The notes beneath the pieces are model-generated. The model saw nothing but the letters and a program-made list of their open reading frames with translations. It had not been told where the DNA came from and did not search any database. The translations under genes and the position numbers were made by a program. DNA of 64,000 bases from Sorghum bicolor (lineage: Eukaryota > Streptophyta > Magnoliopsida > Poales > Poaceae), in the NCBI RefSeq assembly GCF_000003195.3, contig NC_012873.2, positions 68,085,615 through 68,149,614 on the forward strand, given 5' to 3'. This document shows, piece by piece, positions 23,901 to 35,974 of this stretch (positions within the stretch are counted from its first letter, which is position 1; every line of letters starts with the position of its first letter).

Positions 23901-25366
23901 AGACACCACACTCATCAAATCTGAAGACAAAAACAACATAACTTGCCGGTTATATGGATGCTATCTCTTTCAATTTTCAAAGTAAGACAGGACATGCAAA
24001 ATTAAATTTATTATTCACCAATCATTCATTAACCTTGAGTCAAAAGGAAAAGTACCATGATGTGCAGTGATGAGCAATCTATATTGCCTCCACTCTTTGC
24101 ATTATTGTTAATTTTTATATTAAAGGTCAATGTCATGATAAAACGGAACTCCAGAAGCTGAACTAGAGGATTTCATACAATATGATGCACACATTTCAAG
24201 AATACTTCATTGTTTACCCAAACCCAAGTTCATACAATATGAAGCTCCTGGGCTACACAGCAAATATAAACAATAGCATATAATGAAATATGAGAGTGTG
24301 ACCTTTTACTGGTAAGCAGAGATTCACCCCTGGACTCGTAACGCCTCCTTTCAGTACCCAAAACCTCCCTATTTCTGATCTCCTCTCGCAGCTCTCGGAT
24401 TCTACCTGCGAGATCATTACTTTCCTCCTCGTAATACTTGAGCACCCGCCTTTCCTTCTTCATATCACAGTTCCTGAGCGCAGCACTGCTCCATCTTCTC
24501 CTAATGGCACCTGTGTCCCCAGACTCATCAATTTCTGAATCCTCTTCGCTCGAAGCCCCAAACTTTCCAAATCTCAGATTCCTCTTGGGCGCAGACGTAC
24601 CCTCATCATCATCATCTGACGAATCCGGTCTCCATTTCCTGCCAAATCGCCTCGCAGCCACTGAGTACAGCCTCTCCTGATTAAACAGCGGCAATGGTGC
24701 CTCCCTCCTTCCATTCCCAACCTCAGTAAGGCCCCTAGCAACCAATGGCCTGAGGTCGACACACGGCTGCCAACTCACGGAGCAAGGAGTCATCACCGAG
24801 TAAGACCTCTTGGGACCAACAAAACGGAGAGGTCCCGGATTCCAACGTGGGCACCAGGGTGCCACCACCGTTAGGTACTCTCTTCTCGGATTGAACGCAG
24901 CCAAGGTCGGCCCCTTTCCCCTGTCTAAAGGCTCCTTCCGAGGCCTCGGCTGCCCCAGAGCTAGGTCCTCCCAGTCCTCCCAGCTCGGTCCTCCGCGGGG
25001 CTTCCCCGAGTCCAACTGCTGGTGGTGGTGCCGGACACCCGACGCGATGCCAGTCGGCGGCCGCTTGGCGCGGCGGAGGGGCCCGTCGTCCTCGTTCCAG
25101 AGGTCCTCGGCGCCGGGCCTGCGGAAGCGGTCGGCGAGGGCGCGGATGTGGGCGCGCGACGAGGTGGGCCCCTCTCCCTGCGGCGGAGCCTCCGCGGCGG
25201 CGCCCGGGAGGCGGGAGGCGCGGATCTCGGAGCGGAGGCGGGCGAGGTAGAGCTGCTTCTCGTGGCGGAGGAGCCCCCGCTGCTTCTGCCGCGCCAGCTT
25301 CTCGTGCATCCTCCTGTACTGCCACTTGGACAGCCCTCCCGGGAACGTGCGCGGTCCGCCCCCCAT
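20972..25366 (-). CDS. RH48: DEAD-box ATP-dependent RNA helicase, RH48 type
   Basis: Ten minus-strand exons (24303-25366, 23814-23920, 23382-23437, 23062-23286, 22770-22976, 22548-22634, 22128-22223, 21833-22048, 21484-21666, 20972-21202) join in phase to 823 aa. A 390-residue N-terminal extension is Arg/Pro-rich, then acidic (DSSDDDDEG), then coiled coil ([17 protein letters not shown]). The helicase core has AKTGTGKS (motif I), PTRELA (Ia), TPGR (Ib), DEAD (II), SAT (III), [14 protein letters not shown] (V) and [10 protein letters not shown] (VI). The C-terminus is [18 protein letters not shown]. The core unwinds or remodels RNA using ATP; the compartment is not clear, although related plant members with long N-terminal extensions are often organellar or nuclear. 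The first exon alone encodes 354 aa. The gene starts 268 bp from the start of a divergent reductase gene, so the promoters probably overlap. Confidence 0.94.
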
Positions 25367-25634
25367 CGCCGCCCGGGAGCAGCGACGGCGGCGCTGTAGG
25401 GTTTATCGCTCGCTGCTGGGTTTTGGCGGCGGCGGGCGGCCAAGGCAATGCAACAAACTGTGAAGTGATGAGAGAGAAGAGGAGCAGTTACCAGTTAGGT
25501 TTCTGCTTTCAGCAGGAGTTGAGAGGTTTCCGCCTCCGCCACCAGGATACTGAAATGTGGGACCCACGGCTCGGCTTCAATCCCGGAGACTCCCTCGCAA
25601 TCTCTCTCAGAGGAGAGGAGTGAGTTCACAGCAG
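25367..25634. promoter_or_regulatory. Putative bidirectional promoter, RH48 / reductase
   Basis: Only 268 bp separate the two divergent start codons. Both 5' UTRs and both core promoters must fit in it. The RH48 side is GC-rich, the middle (about 25440-25510) less so. No convincing TATA box is visible, in line with housekeeping promoters. Confidence 0.6.
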
Positions 25635-27526
25635 ATGAGATCTCTCGAGATGGCGGGGGAGGAGAGGAAGCGGGTGCTAGTGGTGGGCGGCAGTGGCTAC
25701 CTGGGCCAGCACCTCCTTGCGGCGTCCTCCGCCGCCGACCGCCTCGACGTCGCTTTCACCCACCACAGCCCCGCCCCGCCGCAGCCGCTCCTCGACGCGC
25801 TCCCCTCCGTCCGCGCCTTCCGCGCCGACCTCCGCTCCGGCGACGGCTTGGAGGCGATCTCCGCGTCCTTCGGCCAGGTACTTAGGCAGTCGCATTCCCA
25901 TCGCGCGCAACTCTCTGCTTCATACGAACTTCTGCTCTCACTGATTCAGTGATTGACTGATTGGCGATTGCTTGTGCTTGGCTTAAGTACGTTACACGAA
26001 TCACGAGATCATCACTACTAGAGTACATTTGTTCTCTGTTAACAGAGCATGCTAACCTGTACCTGTTATGTTCAGCCACACGTAGTTGTCAACTGTGCTG
26101 CCATGTCAGTTCCTCGGGCATGTGAAATGGATCCACCTGCTGCCATGGCTACCAATGTGCCTTCTTCACTTGTGAACTGGTTGCTAAGTTTTGGGAATGA
26201 AGACTCACTTCTGATTCATCTCTCAACTGATCAAGGTACAGCATTCATAATCCTCATTGTAATACGTCTCTACTTCAGACATTTTTTTTATCTGTGTACG
26301 TGTATGGACATCCTAGACTCAAGTGTACAATGAAATATGCCTCTCCCTCCTGTACGGTGCTGGCAGTTTATGAGGGGGTGAAATCCTTCTACAAAGAAGA
26401 GGACGAGACAAAGCCGGTGAACATGTATGGAAAATCTAAAGTCGCCGCGGAGAAACTCATTGTTGAGAGATGCTCAAACTATGCGATCTTGAGAAGCAGC
26501 ATTATCTATGGACCACAAACAATCTCTCCTGTGGCAAAATCCCTTCCCATTCAGGTAAAATGCACTGCTCAGCACTCACCAATAGTGTTATGTTGTTCTC
26601 CCCAACTTATAAGTAGGTAAACTCGTGTTGCTAATGTTTCGGAATTCAAACTGGTTCTACAGGACCAGAGCAGTATCTAACTAAGAAAAGTACTTGGCAT
26701 TTGGATGCAGTGGATAGATGGTGTTCTTTCACAAGGCCAACAGGTTGAGTTCTTCAATGATGAATTCCGGTGCCCTGTCTATGTCAAAGATATGGTGGAC
26801 GTGATTTTGTCATTGACAAAAACTTGGTTATCAAGTATGAGTTTGACTTGTAGCATTTGTGGAACTCAATCAGTAGCAATACTTTTTCTTGTGTTCATTC
26901 TATAAACAATTTTAACATGTTCCAGTTCATATATAACGCTTCAATATTAGTGTTTTCCTATTGGCAATGTTTTCCATTGTGCCATGGTCACTGACATCAA
27001 AGTGCATGCTGCAGATGGAGAAAAAGTCCAGGTCCTCCTAAATGTTGGTGGTCCAGATAGGGTATCAAGACTGCAGATGGCTGAGTCTGTTGCTGTTGTT
27101 CGTGGATATGACCCCAGAATAATCAAATCTGTGTCTGCATCATCGGTATTATCTTGCCTCTGGAATGTAGCATTGGAGCATCCATACGATATCTGCCTGT
27201 TTAATGTTAACACATGAGTACTGTTAGAACACAGTTATTCAACAAGCATGGTGTTTTAGATACAAGTTGGTCTTAACTTTACAACTGAAATAGTATCCAA
27301 CATTGAGCATTGAGGCCCCTTTAAACATTTTGCTTCCATATGCTTATTTTTCCATCATAATATCTTGTAATGCCCGGATCTACCTGTTACCCAGGTTAAT
27401 CGAGGGGTAGCTTCTCCACCAGACATATCCATGGACATCACCAAACTAACCCAGATTCTTGGTATCAAGCCAATCTCATTTCGAGATGGAGTCAGAAGTA
27501 CACTTGATGCAGAAGCCAGTACATGA
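25635..27526 (+). CDS. RmlD/MAT2B-type NAD(P)-binding reductase (extended SDR)
   Basis: Exons 25635-25877, 26076-26235, 26367-26554, 26711-26834, 27015-27145 and 27395-27526, all GT-AG and in phase, encode 325 aa. The N-terminal Rossmann motif is VLVVGGSGYLGQHLL. HVVVNCAAMSVPRACE and LIHLSTDQVYEG follow, and the YxxxK catalytic pair appears in MYGKSKVAAEK. The C-terminal part (VLLNVGGPDRVSRLQMAE, MDITKLTQILGIKPISFRDG) matches the RmlD substrate-binding family, which includes dTDP-4-dehydrorhamnose reductase and the regulatory beta subunit of methionine adenosyltransferase. Which substrate this plant branch uses is not known to me. Two in-frame ATGs, 25635 and 25650, are possible starts; I chose the first. 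No transit peptide is obvious, so a cytosolic location is likely. Confidence 0.92.
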
Positions 27527-29866
27527 CACTTCCTCAACAGTGTGCTTGAGTTCCTAGGGAGTTGCTTGCATTCAAATATGAAAGTGTGACAGAAAATCAC
27601 ATTTAATTTGCGAAATTTCAGTAACAGTCAATTTCTGTTGGATTTATGTGAAATATGTAACTTTGTACCTACTAAAGACCAATGTCATCATCGGTGTTAC
27701 TGCCTCATTGTACTGTACCATTATGAATAAAAATGGCATTCATTTTAAATCATTTTTTCCAGAAATGTGTAACTGTATTGTGCATGTATATTACAATTTA
27801 CAATTTAATGTTACCCTCATGTATTTGTTTTTAGAGTTTAAGGCTTTGCCCCTGTCTTAGCATTAAGCAAAGACAATAGCATTCAGTTACAGCATTCAGG
27901 TGGATACCCTCATGTATTTTGATTGTTTGGTATTTTCAGATTTGTTGCTTCCCAATATTTGGCTTTAATTTCTAACCCTACCTTGGTGAGTTAGTATTCT
28001 ATATGGTGCATAATCCTGTATTGGATTGAATAGAAGTGCTGGATTACCTATATATATAGGGCAAAATATGGGCCTAGGTGACATTGTCATATTCACACGA
28101 CCAATTCCCGTGAGAAGTGCATTCTGCTTATGGCCAAAGCAACATGGTTTGACTCAAACCATTGTCCTGTAGAATGACCTATTGGCAAAGCTAAGTACTG
28201 TTACTCCAGAGCTAATCAGTCTTTTACATGTAATTTATAGTAGGGTTTAGCACCTGTGGCACGAATAAATTGCATTGCTTTTGACCCTATTGCAGGGACA
28301 TGAGAGGGCGATGGGCGAATCACATTCACATGTGCCTAAACCTTATAATAGCTAAAGTCAGTACACCAACTCTTTGGCGCAACTCTACCACGACAAGCTT
28401 CCTCAGCTCTGCAGAAACTGCAAAATCATATGAACATGCATGCATATATTGTACGCAGCAAAGATTGAACCACTGAAAAATTGAGCACTCACACTTGCTT
28501 TTTAAACCATGTTTTCTTCTACCACTTTCTGCAATTTTTAACAGGTCTTGTTGCTGTAGCAAGCTTGTGCTGACAGATCTTTGTTCGCACATCATCAAAG
28601 TATGACGTGCAGACTGCATCACTGGACAACCTTGCCAGGTAAGCATACATATTAAACCTGTGTATGGTATGCCTGTAGATTTCCAGTTAATCTCCAGCTA
28701 AAGCAGCAAATGCTCATCAAGGGTACTAAATTTGGTTGCTTGATAATAAATTGCCATTAACCCTGCCTGTAGTGAGACACACTATTAATGAATAACGCAG
28801 CAGCACGGATCGATGCAGAGACACATCAATTAACAATCCAGCACGTCAAATGGGAATCAATATTGTCCTGTCATGGTTCTTTTTTTCTTTCCCCTGTTAC
28901 CAGATCTGTTGAACCTTGCATCGACTTGACCAAACAGTAGACATAGAAAAATATAACTGATGTCTTCTCTGCCAGTCTGTAGTCAGCTGCCCGTTCCTGC
29001 TTCCCTCCTAAAAAGACGTAATTTGGATTTGTGCGTTGTCAAATTTTCAAAATTTAATTAAGTTTATAGAAAATATTATTAATGTTTATGACCCAAAATA
29101 GTAGTATATTGTGAAAATATATTTCATGATGAATCCAGCGGTACATATTCAATATTATAAACATTAGTACTCTTTTGTATAATTTTTTTATCAAATTTAA
29201 AATTGTTTGACTTCTAAAAAGGTGACAATTGCAGGGTTTTTTTTTGAGGTGCGGTGGGGTGTATTTTGTAGTCACTCTGCTGGTAATTGGAATTTGCAAT
29301 GCTTAGAACTCGATTTGGTCCATCACATTGAACTGCCCCATCCAGGTTCAAGATTCTGCCAGGATAATGGCCCTGCATTTTTAACACCTTAGTTCCTCTG
29401 AAGGTCAGCTTTACATTTGACACTTGTGCCTTGTCCCCTGCAGACGCTGCAGTGTTTTGGTAGATTATTAAAGATTACTGAGCACTGGTCTTGATTTGGA
29501 TTTCCACCAGATGTGGAGCCTAACCGGTTGGTAGGGATACCAATGGTGTTATGTTAGCTTAAGCTACCTTGCGTTGATACTCTAATCCCAGGGCAGCAGG
29601 GCTGTTTTGAGGTGAGAGTGAGAGGGAAGCAGAAGCCATCTTACCTCTCAAAGAACAATTGCTTGTAGCTGCAACCAAAGTCTGCTGGGGGTACCTTTTC
29701 AAAGGACCATTGGTTGCTTGCTTGATCAGGCTACATAATAACATGCAAGGAAACTGTCACAAACAGCCAAGATTGTCAGTCAGTAACCTCTCGGCCTAAG
29801 CATTTCTTTATTATGCCCACATGAGTTTCATGAATCTTTCCGTATAGGCCTTGGAGAAAGATACCA
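27527..29866. other. Intergenic DNA, no supported gene
   Basis: About 2.3 kb downstream of the reductase. The first few hundred bases are AT-rich and likely 3' UTR. At 29040-29215 a stretch with TAGAAAATATTATTAATGTT and ATAAACATTAGTA blocks resembles a worn Stowaway-type MITE. No open frame resembles a known protein on either strand. Confidence 0.45.
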
Positions 29867-30108
29867 GGCCCTTGTTTAGTTCCCCAAAAATTTTGCAAAA
29901 TTTTTCAGATTTCCCGTCACATCGAATCTTTAGACGCATGCATGGAGTATTAAATATAGACGAAAATAAAAACTAATTGCATAGTTTGGTCGGAATTGAT
30001 GAGATGAATCTTTTGAGCCTAGTTAGTACATAATTGGACAATATTTGTCACAAACAAACGAAAGTGCTACAGTACCTATTTTGCAAAAAATTTTGGAACT
30101 AAACAACC
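29867..30108. mobile_element. Tourist-like MITE, worn copy 4
   Basis: About 242 bp beginning GGCCCTTGTTTAGTTCC and ending GGAACTAAACAACC. The interior carries the same GCATGGAGTATTAAATATAG and AATCTTTTGAGCCTAGTTAG blocks as the copies at 7.5-9.0 kb. The right terminus is mutated and no 3-bp duplication is evident, so this copy is older or rearranged. Confidence 0.8.
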
Positions 30109-31005
30109 AAACCTCTTCAGAAGACCCTGACAGCTAAACAAAGAGGGCTGAGGACACATACTTCGAAGTTACCTAAACTTTAACCTAGCACGACCTCTAG
30201 TTCTCTGTTTCACATGGCTACAGCATTGTTACTGTAACAGTGGAAGTCAGACTGGCCTGAACCCAAAGTTTAAGCTGATGGGATACCTGGCACTGTGTCT
30301 GACTGTCTGTGTACATACTTCTTCATGTTCATTCACAAGCCACCATGTATAGATCAAAATATAGCTGCTAAATACACCCATGTCCAAAAAAAAAGAATAT
30401 TTGTATAGCTTAAGTCAAACTTAAGTTGGATTTATAGAAAATATTATTAATATTTGTATCTTCAAATAGATTTACTGAAAATATATTCTATAGTTCATTT
30501 ACACATCATAAATATTAGTACCATTTTCTACATTTTTAGAAACTGAAGGAGTAGACTGAAAAAAAAAAGCAAAATCTAGAAAGTTTTTTTCGAGATCGTG
30601 TCATTCACCCGTTTTTTATTAAGAGAGAGTTAAAACAAACAACAAAACAGAGTCCGACGGCGAGTAGCCATCGGTGTAAGTCCGAAACAGTTCGTCTAAC
30701 TACTGGATCAGACTTCCCTAAAAAAAAACTACTGGATAGGACAGTACTACAGTAGCCATCAGTGTAAATCTAGAAAGTAGTAGTAATTTTTTTATTAGCA
30801 AACCAAACGCGTTGTCATCTATGAAGAGTTAACTGGACCATACCATAGGATCGATGTAGGTTCATCTATTTCTTGTTGCCGGTGTCTGCACCCCACGGGA
30901 ACAGGGTATGGACTCTGGACCCCCAGCTAAATCCATATTAATACCCTCAGACGGTCAGACCCTTGCCTCCCAAAGACCTCTTTCTCTCTCTCTCTAACAT
31001 ATGCC
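30109..31005. other. CLE upstream region with a worn Stowaway-like MITE
   Basis: At about 30410-30555 there is another AT-rich stretch sharing TAGAAAATATTATTAATATT and CATAAATATTAGTA blocks with 29040-29215, ending near GAAACTGAAGGAGTAG; this fits a degenerate Stowaway family member. The last 150 bp before the CLE start codon include a CT-rich run (30970-30990), often seen in plant leaders. No other gene is seen. Confidence 0.45.
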
Positions 31006-31266
31006 ATGGGGATGATGTTCTTCCGGCGGCACTTGGTCTCTTGCATCCTCCTGCTCTTGCTAATGTCACACTTGCCAAACTCCATCCTCGGCTTGAGAAC
31101 ATTGAGAGGAGAGGAAGCGAAGAGCGAGTTGAGGCGCCATGAACACGAGCTTCCGCCAGCCGTATCTCCTTCAAAAGAGGTGGACAACAACGAAGCTGCC
31201 GCCGCCAGTAAGTTCACAGTCTCAAGAAGAATGGTTCCTCAAGGTCCAAACCCTCTCCACAACTGA
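31006..31266 (+). CDS. CLE: CLE family secreted signalling peptide precursor
   Basis: A single-exon 86-aa precursor. Residues 1-30 form a signal peptide with a Leu-rich core (VSCILLLLLM). A variable, Glu/Arg/Lys-rich middle follows. The extreme C-terminus is the CLE box RMVPQGPNPLHN, directly before the stop. The P-x-G-P-N-P-L-H-N core is diagnostic of CLE peptides, which are processed to 12-13 residues, often hydroxylated and arabinosylated on Pro, and perceived by LRR receptor kinases of the CLV1/BAM type to control meristem or vascular development. Met at position 2 and Gln at position 5 of the box make it a variant of the common RxVPxGPNPLHN pattern. Three in-frame ATGs lie within four codons; the first is chosen. 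Isolated, with no neighbour of related function. Confidence 0.95.
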   Translation: MGMMFFRRHLVSCILLLLLMSHLPNSILGLRTLRGEEAKSELRRHEHELPPAVSPSKEVDNNEAAAASKFTVSRRMVPQGPNPLHN

Positions 31267-34200
31267 TGAGAGGATCGATCGGAGCAGCATGCTACTCTGC
31301 TTCTAGTATGGTCTTCAGCCAAGGTAGCAGGCAGCTAGCTAGCTAGCTCTTCTCATCAGTCTCAGCTACGGGTGTTGTGAGTGTGTCATGCACTCAACAA
31401 ACTACTTCTTCTTTTTCTTTTAGCCTAGATGTCATATGAATGATACAGATGGATGCATATATAAGTTGAATACTACTTACTCCCCATGTAATAATGTGTT
31501 CTTGTTGCATTGATTTAATCTATAGGCAGCTTTGTACATAGATTTTTATGATATTATTAAGGTGTAAAAGTTGTTGTGCTAGATGGATCTAGACTTTGCA
31601 CGTTTATTTACACATGGCTGTAAGGTTGTACTCCTGTGTTATGTTACTTAGAAACAACAGAGATTTCAGCGAGTCATATATGGTTTAACAGGAGAGAGGG
31701 CCGGGTGATTTAGACAGTGCATGCGGTACTGTATGGTTGGGATGGTTACTTGTTTGTTTTGTTGTGTCAAGGAAATTAAAGGAAGGTGTGATCTCTTCTC
31801 TTGGTAGTTAAAGGGCTGCCATCTGCAGAAAAAGAAAGAGCCGTCTGCTAGCTCCTGTGGTTAGGCGTTAACAAGTGGTTTTGAGTGGTCTCGCTCAGTC
31901 GGATGCAATTGGAACGGAAGCACAAGAAAGTATACCTTGTAAACTCATGCTTGAAGGAAAATGGAAACCAGATTACTTTTCATAACCTGTTTGTTGCCAT
32001 CTTTTCAGACAAGAGAAAAGATGGCTGAGGTTGGTTGGAGAAATTTGAATGTGGTTTTTAGACAAGCTGGCTACATACTGGCAGGAGGAGAGAAAACAAA
32101 CAAGTACCAGCAGCATGGAGTAGTGAGCAGTATCGGTCAGCGTCTCCCCCGCAGGACGCGCTGACGGGATGGGACAGTGAAATTAGGTGCAGATATATAT
32201 TGTTTATTTAATTATCTATTTTTGTTTCTGTTACCCGAGTGGGTTACATGCATGGCATGACGCTGTTGAATTTGGACCCATCGATCATGAGTATGGTCGG
32301 CGTGCCCTTTTAACAGTGACTAGTGCACAGTATTTCTAGTCCAATGGCACTCAATTTGGAACAATTAGTATATACGTACATGAACTTTGTCTGTTTTGTT
32401 TTTCTGTGAAATAAAGTAATTTCTGTCAATTTTTCTGTAATTCCTGTGGAATTAAACTCGTACTACTACTACTACTACTACGTTTCAAAGGATCTAGTAG
32501 ACGTAGCTGTGAGATTGGTCAAATAATTAAGCTCGAGATCCAAGGCAGATATCTAGTGGTCAGGGGCAATACAGCTAGATGTGTACCCCGACTACTACTG
32601 TACTAGTAGTTGTACTAAACAAATCACAACCACTTGGTGTTGGTACTATTAGCATTGGACCAAAAAATGCCCCCACACTCCAACGCGTGAGCATTTGAAG
32701 GTGTGTGCGTATGCGTGTGTGTGAATCGACAAAGACGACTCGTGTCTCGCTTACCAAACCAGAGAGCATCAACGCCGTACGTGCAGCTCATACGAGAAAT
32801 GAAGAGGTTGCTGCTGAGGTAAGGCGTGGCGAATCTAGAAATCTAAAACATCTTTAAACTGTAGACCTCCTCCCATCGCTGGACCTGGATCTTCTGCCCT
32901 TCATCATATGAGATGAGATGAGATGCAGCAGCAGCCAGCAGCCAGCAGCCATGGCGTCCAGTCCAGCCGAACAAGATGGGACTGAGCACGTGCGATGCTT
33001 CTGACTGCGAAAGTGTTTGGGACTGAGCACATGCGAGGCTTCTGACTCTGAAAGTGTTTTGAGTGGCCAATCGCCATGGCGACGACGACAACAATGCCTC
33101 TTGGCTGCCCCCCAGGCAAGGCAACACGGCACGCCATTGTTGTATCGTTCAGAACAATTAATGTCACAGGAGTACTAGTAGCCAACCGGCAACCATTTTC
33201 ATCTTGACGAAAGACGTGCAATAATCAATCGTGAAAGAAAAACAGGGCGCATCCACCGACGTGAGCACCTCAGCTCAGCTCATTCAAGGCAGGCACAAGA
33301 CAATCTGTGCATGCAGGGCAGTGTGCAGTGCAGGCAGCGACGTCTCCAACCGGCCTGCCTCCCTCGGTACAGGTATTTATTATTTACCATCAGTACCCTG
33401 ATGTGCGTGCTGGTAGTACTTGTGTACCAACCCCTCCTTAACCTCTGCCAGATCTACTCAGAAACGGTTACAGCAACTTCAGTATTTGTGCTAATACTGA
33501 TGATTGCACAAAGACTTCTTTGCATAATAATAATCACAGACAACCAATAAGATGATAATTGCTGCAGCAGATTACAGACAAGAATCACAAATATGTTTGG
33601 TACGTACTGTAATACCCAACAGCTGGGGAAGAGTTCAGATATACAGCACACATTGCGCGATATACCTTATCTATACCTATACATATCCAGGTGCACCAAG
33701 ACATTAACAGGCACCAGAAGATCAGAAATATCAATTGGGGTTGGTATATATATAGACACAGTTTTAACGGTGTCGATCCTACTACTACTCACCATTGCAG
33801 AAGAACTTCAGGAGCCTTCAAATTAAATTAAAAAGAATATCATTATACGGAGTACTATCATCCAGTGTTAACAACTAATCTCCAGATCTCCATGTGAATT
33901 CATCCTAAAACATGCATTTTCTTTTCAAACAAAAGGGGGATTGCATTATACTGTAATCAGGCAGCACCAACACGTAATCTCCAGAGTTCCATGTGAATCA
34001 AATCCTCAGATGTGCAGTTTCTAATATGGGTACTAGTTAGTTATCGTCTCGAGCTAATCAGGACGTATCGTAACAATGTAGATCAAAACCCAGAGAGGGC
34101 TCATCCATCTGTTCACTGCACAATCGAATGATTTGAGTAACGCTGATTCAACCTTTTATATACAAGCACTTACGGAAACGGATGATGCCATTTTCATGAG

Positions 34201-34791
34201 CAGTTTGGAAGTGATGACTAATGAGGCCACCACCCAACACAACACCCCCACACCACACTAGTGATGCCAAACCAAAGTCGGCAGATCGCAACGAATTTCT
34301 ATGTAAGCAGCAACAAAGGCACGTTTATGTTTATATATGTTGGCTATAGCATACATGATTTCTTGAGCCATGACTAGTCCCCTGCCTGAGTTCAAAGTGA
34401 TTGCAGAGTGGAAGCATTTTTATTTTTTAACACACGCAGGCAGGCAGTAGAAGCATACAATATCATGGGTGATAGGCGGATCGGTCCATCATCATGGCAT
34501 TTTTTAACACACACCGGTTGTATCAAAACAATGGGACCAACCGAGGGCACAACACAACAATTTCAAGTTGATGATGATAGAGTAATTAGAAGCATATATG
34601 GTTTTGAGTCGATTCAAATTTCAAACTGACAGACAGGTTGACACAGGATAGTAGTAACGCAACAGGCGGACTAAGTGACTGCACAGACACACACACACAC
34701 ACGACTTATTTGGCGACGAAGGAAGGCGAGAGAGAGATTCCTAAGACATAGCAACAACAGTAGGAACTAGTAGAAGGAAGCAAGGGATGGA
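31267..34791. other. Long intergenic stretch with small repeats
   Basis: About 3.5 kb without a supported gene. Downstream of CLE there is probably 3' UTR to about 31550. Visible structure: an AGCT-rich block near 31335; a TAC microsatellite at about 32461-32481; a 41-bp tandem duplication at 32978-33059; CAG/CCAG-rich DNA at about 32925-32950; and a CA run near 34685-34701. Open frames on either strand are short and dissimilar to known proteins. Confidence 0.5.
32978..33059. repeat. 41-bp tandem duplication, two copies
   Basis: Two adjacent 41-base units (32978-33018 and 33019-33059), each starting GGGACTGAGCAC or GGGACTGAGCAT-like sequence and ending GAAAGTGTTT. They differ at only a few positions. 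Non-coding as far as I can see. Confidence 0.9.
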
Positions 34792-35052
34792 TCATACGGG
34801 CGGCAGGGGCGGCTGCTCTTGCTTCTGGTCCTTGGCGGCGGGGGCGGGGAGGGAGGAGTCTGGATCGGGCTTGGCAACGTCGTCGTGGCGGGGGGCGGCG
34901 GCGAGGATGAGGGGGCGGTCCTTGGCCTCGTCGTGGTCGCGGTCGTCGTCGTCGTCGTCGTCGGTGGAGAGGTTGATGCAGGAGCAGCGCTCGAGGGAGG
35001 CGAAGAAGGCGGAGGTGACGCTGGTCCCCACCCAGGTCGCCCAGCTCTCCAT
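34792..35052 (-). CDS. Small uncharacterised plant protein with acidic middle
   Basis: A single-exon 86-aa frame. The N-terminus [20 protein letters not shown] is hydrophobic and amphipathic with conserved-looking Trp, Phe and Ser, followed by [17 protein letters not shown]. The rest is charged and Pro-rich and ends in [11 protein letters not shown]-rich coding bias contrasts with the AT-rich surroundings, and a GC-rich leader with simple repeats lies upstream, both typical of grass single-exon genes. The N-terminal block reminds me of a small plant-specific family of unknown function, but I cannot name it. Alternative frames on the opposite strand are Gly/Val-rich artefacts of the same sequence. 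Confidence 0.6.
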   Translation of the reverse strand: MESWATWVGTSVTSAFFASLERCSCINLSTDDDDDDDRDHDEAKDRPLILAAAPRHDDVAKPDPDSSLPAPAAKDQKQEQPPLPPV

Positions 35053-35219
35053 GGCCGGCGAGGCGATCTGCTGCCTGCTAGGGTTACGGTTCGTGGGAGC
35101 GGGTCAAAACAAACGCACGCGGAGCGGAGAGGCAGAGGCAGAGGAAGAGGAAGAGGAAGAGGATGGAACAAGCCAACCAACAGTCTAGACTAGAGGGAGG
35201 AGGACTCGGTTGAGATGAG

Positions 35220-35375
35220 TTGCTTCGACTCGACTCGACTCGACTCCAGCACAGGCACAGCAGCGGCCGGCGGTCAGCGGAGCAGAGAGAGAGAGAGAGA
35301 GAGTAGTGGCTCGCACGCACGCACGCCGGCCAGGACCAGGACCAGGACCAGGCCATCAAAACTGACCATGCAAGG
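35220..35375. repeat. Cluster of simple repeats upstream of the small gene
   Basis: Within 160 bp there are about five ACTCG units (35228-35248), a GA run (35285-35302), CGCAC units (35313-35325) and about five CAGGAC units (35331-35354). A TTC run follows at about 35440-35461. All are in the probable leader or promoter of the gene at 34792-35052. Confidence 0.85.
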
Positions 35376-35974
35376 CCGGCCCATCCAACAGAGCCCAGCC
35401 GACGCCCGGCCTGGCAACGTAATAGCTAGCCGCTTCCTTTCTTCTTCTTCTTCTTCTTCTTTTTGGAAAAATTTCTTACTCTCGTGTTGGATTTGGAATT
35501 AAAAATTGGCCAATTCAGCCGGTTGTTTTTTTTGGCTGATGCTCATCTATTATGAGAAAAAAATACAGCAAAACATGAGTGAGTGAAGTGCTGTGGGATG
35601 AGCTAATGGACAAAAAAAACTGAGGAAGACAAATTTTCTCCTTTCAATAATCAATAAGTATATAATACCCCTTTTCTTTGCCAAAGAGAAACACGGTAGC
35701 TCCCTTCCGTGACACAACCCAACCAGTCCAACCACCCCACGGGACGGCACTAGTCACGACAACTTCCCCAAGAAATCACGAGGTCCATGCATACCCAAAC
35801 GGTGTCACCAAAACTCTCTGCATTTATTATGTCCAAAAAAAACTCCAAAATTGATACGCATACGGTACACCACACCATCCATGTACCTCTCAATATAGGC
35901 TATGGCCGATAAAATACATGCTACTACTACATGACTTTATCACGGTACAAGAACAGACACATGTATATGTCATG

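Noticed and set aside
24735..25448. Second long minus frame across RH48 exon 1
   Set aside because: It is a shadow in another frame of the RH48 first exon; only the [12 protein letters not shown] frame splices into the helicase core.
34767..35193. Pro/Ser/Thr-rich minus frame and Gly/Val-rich plus frames
   Set aside because: They overlap the 86-aa small protein gene; their composition mirrors its Asp and simple-repeat codons in other frames.
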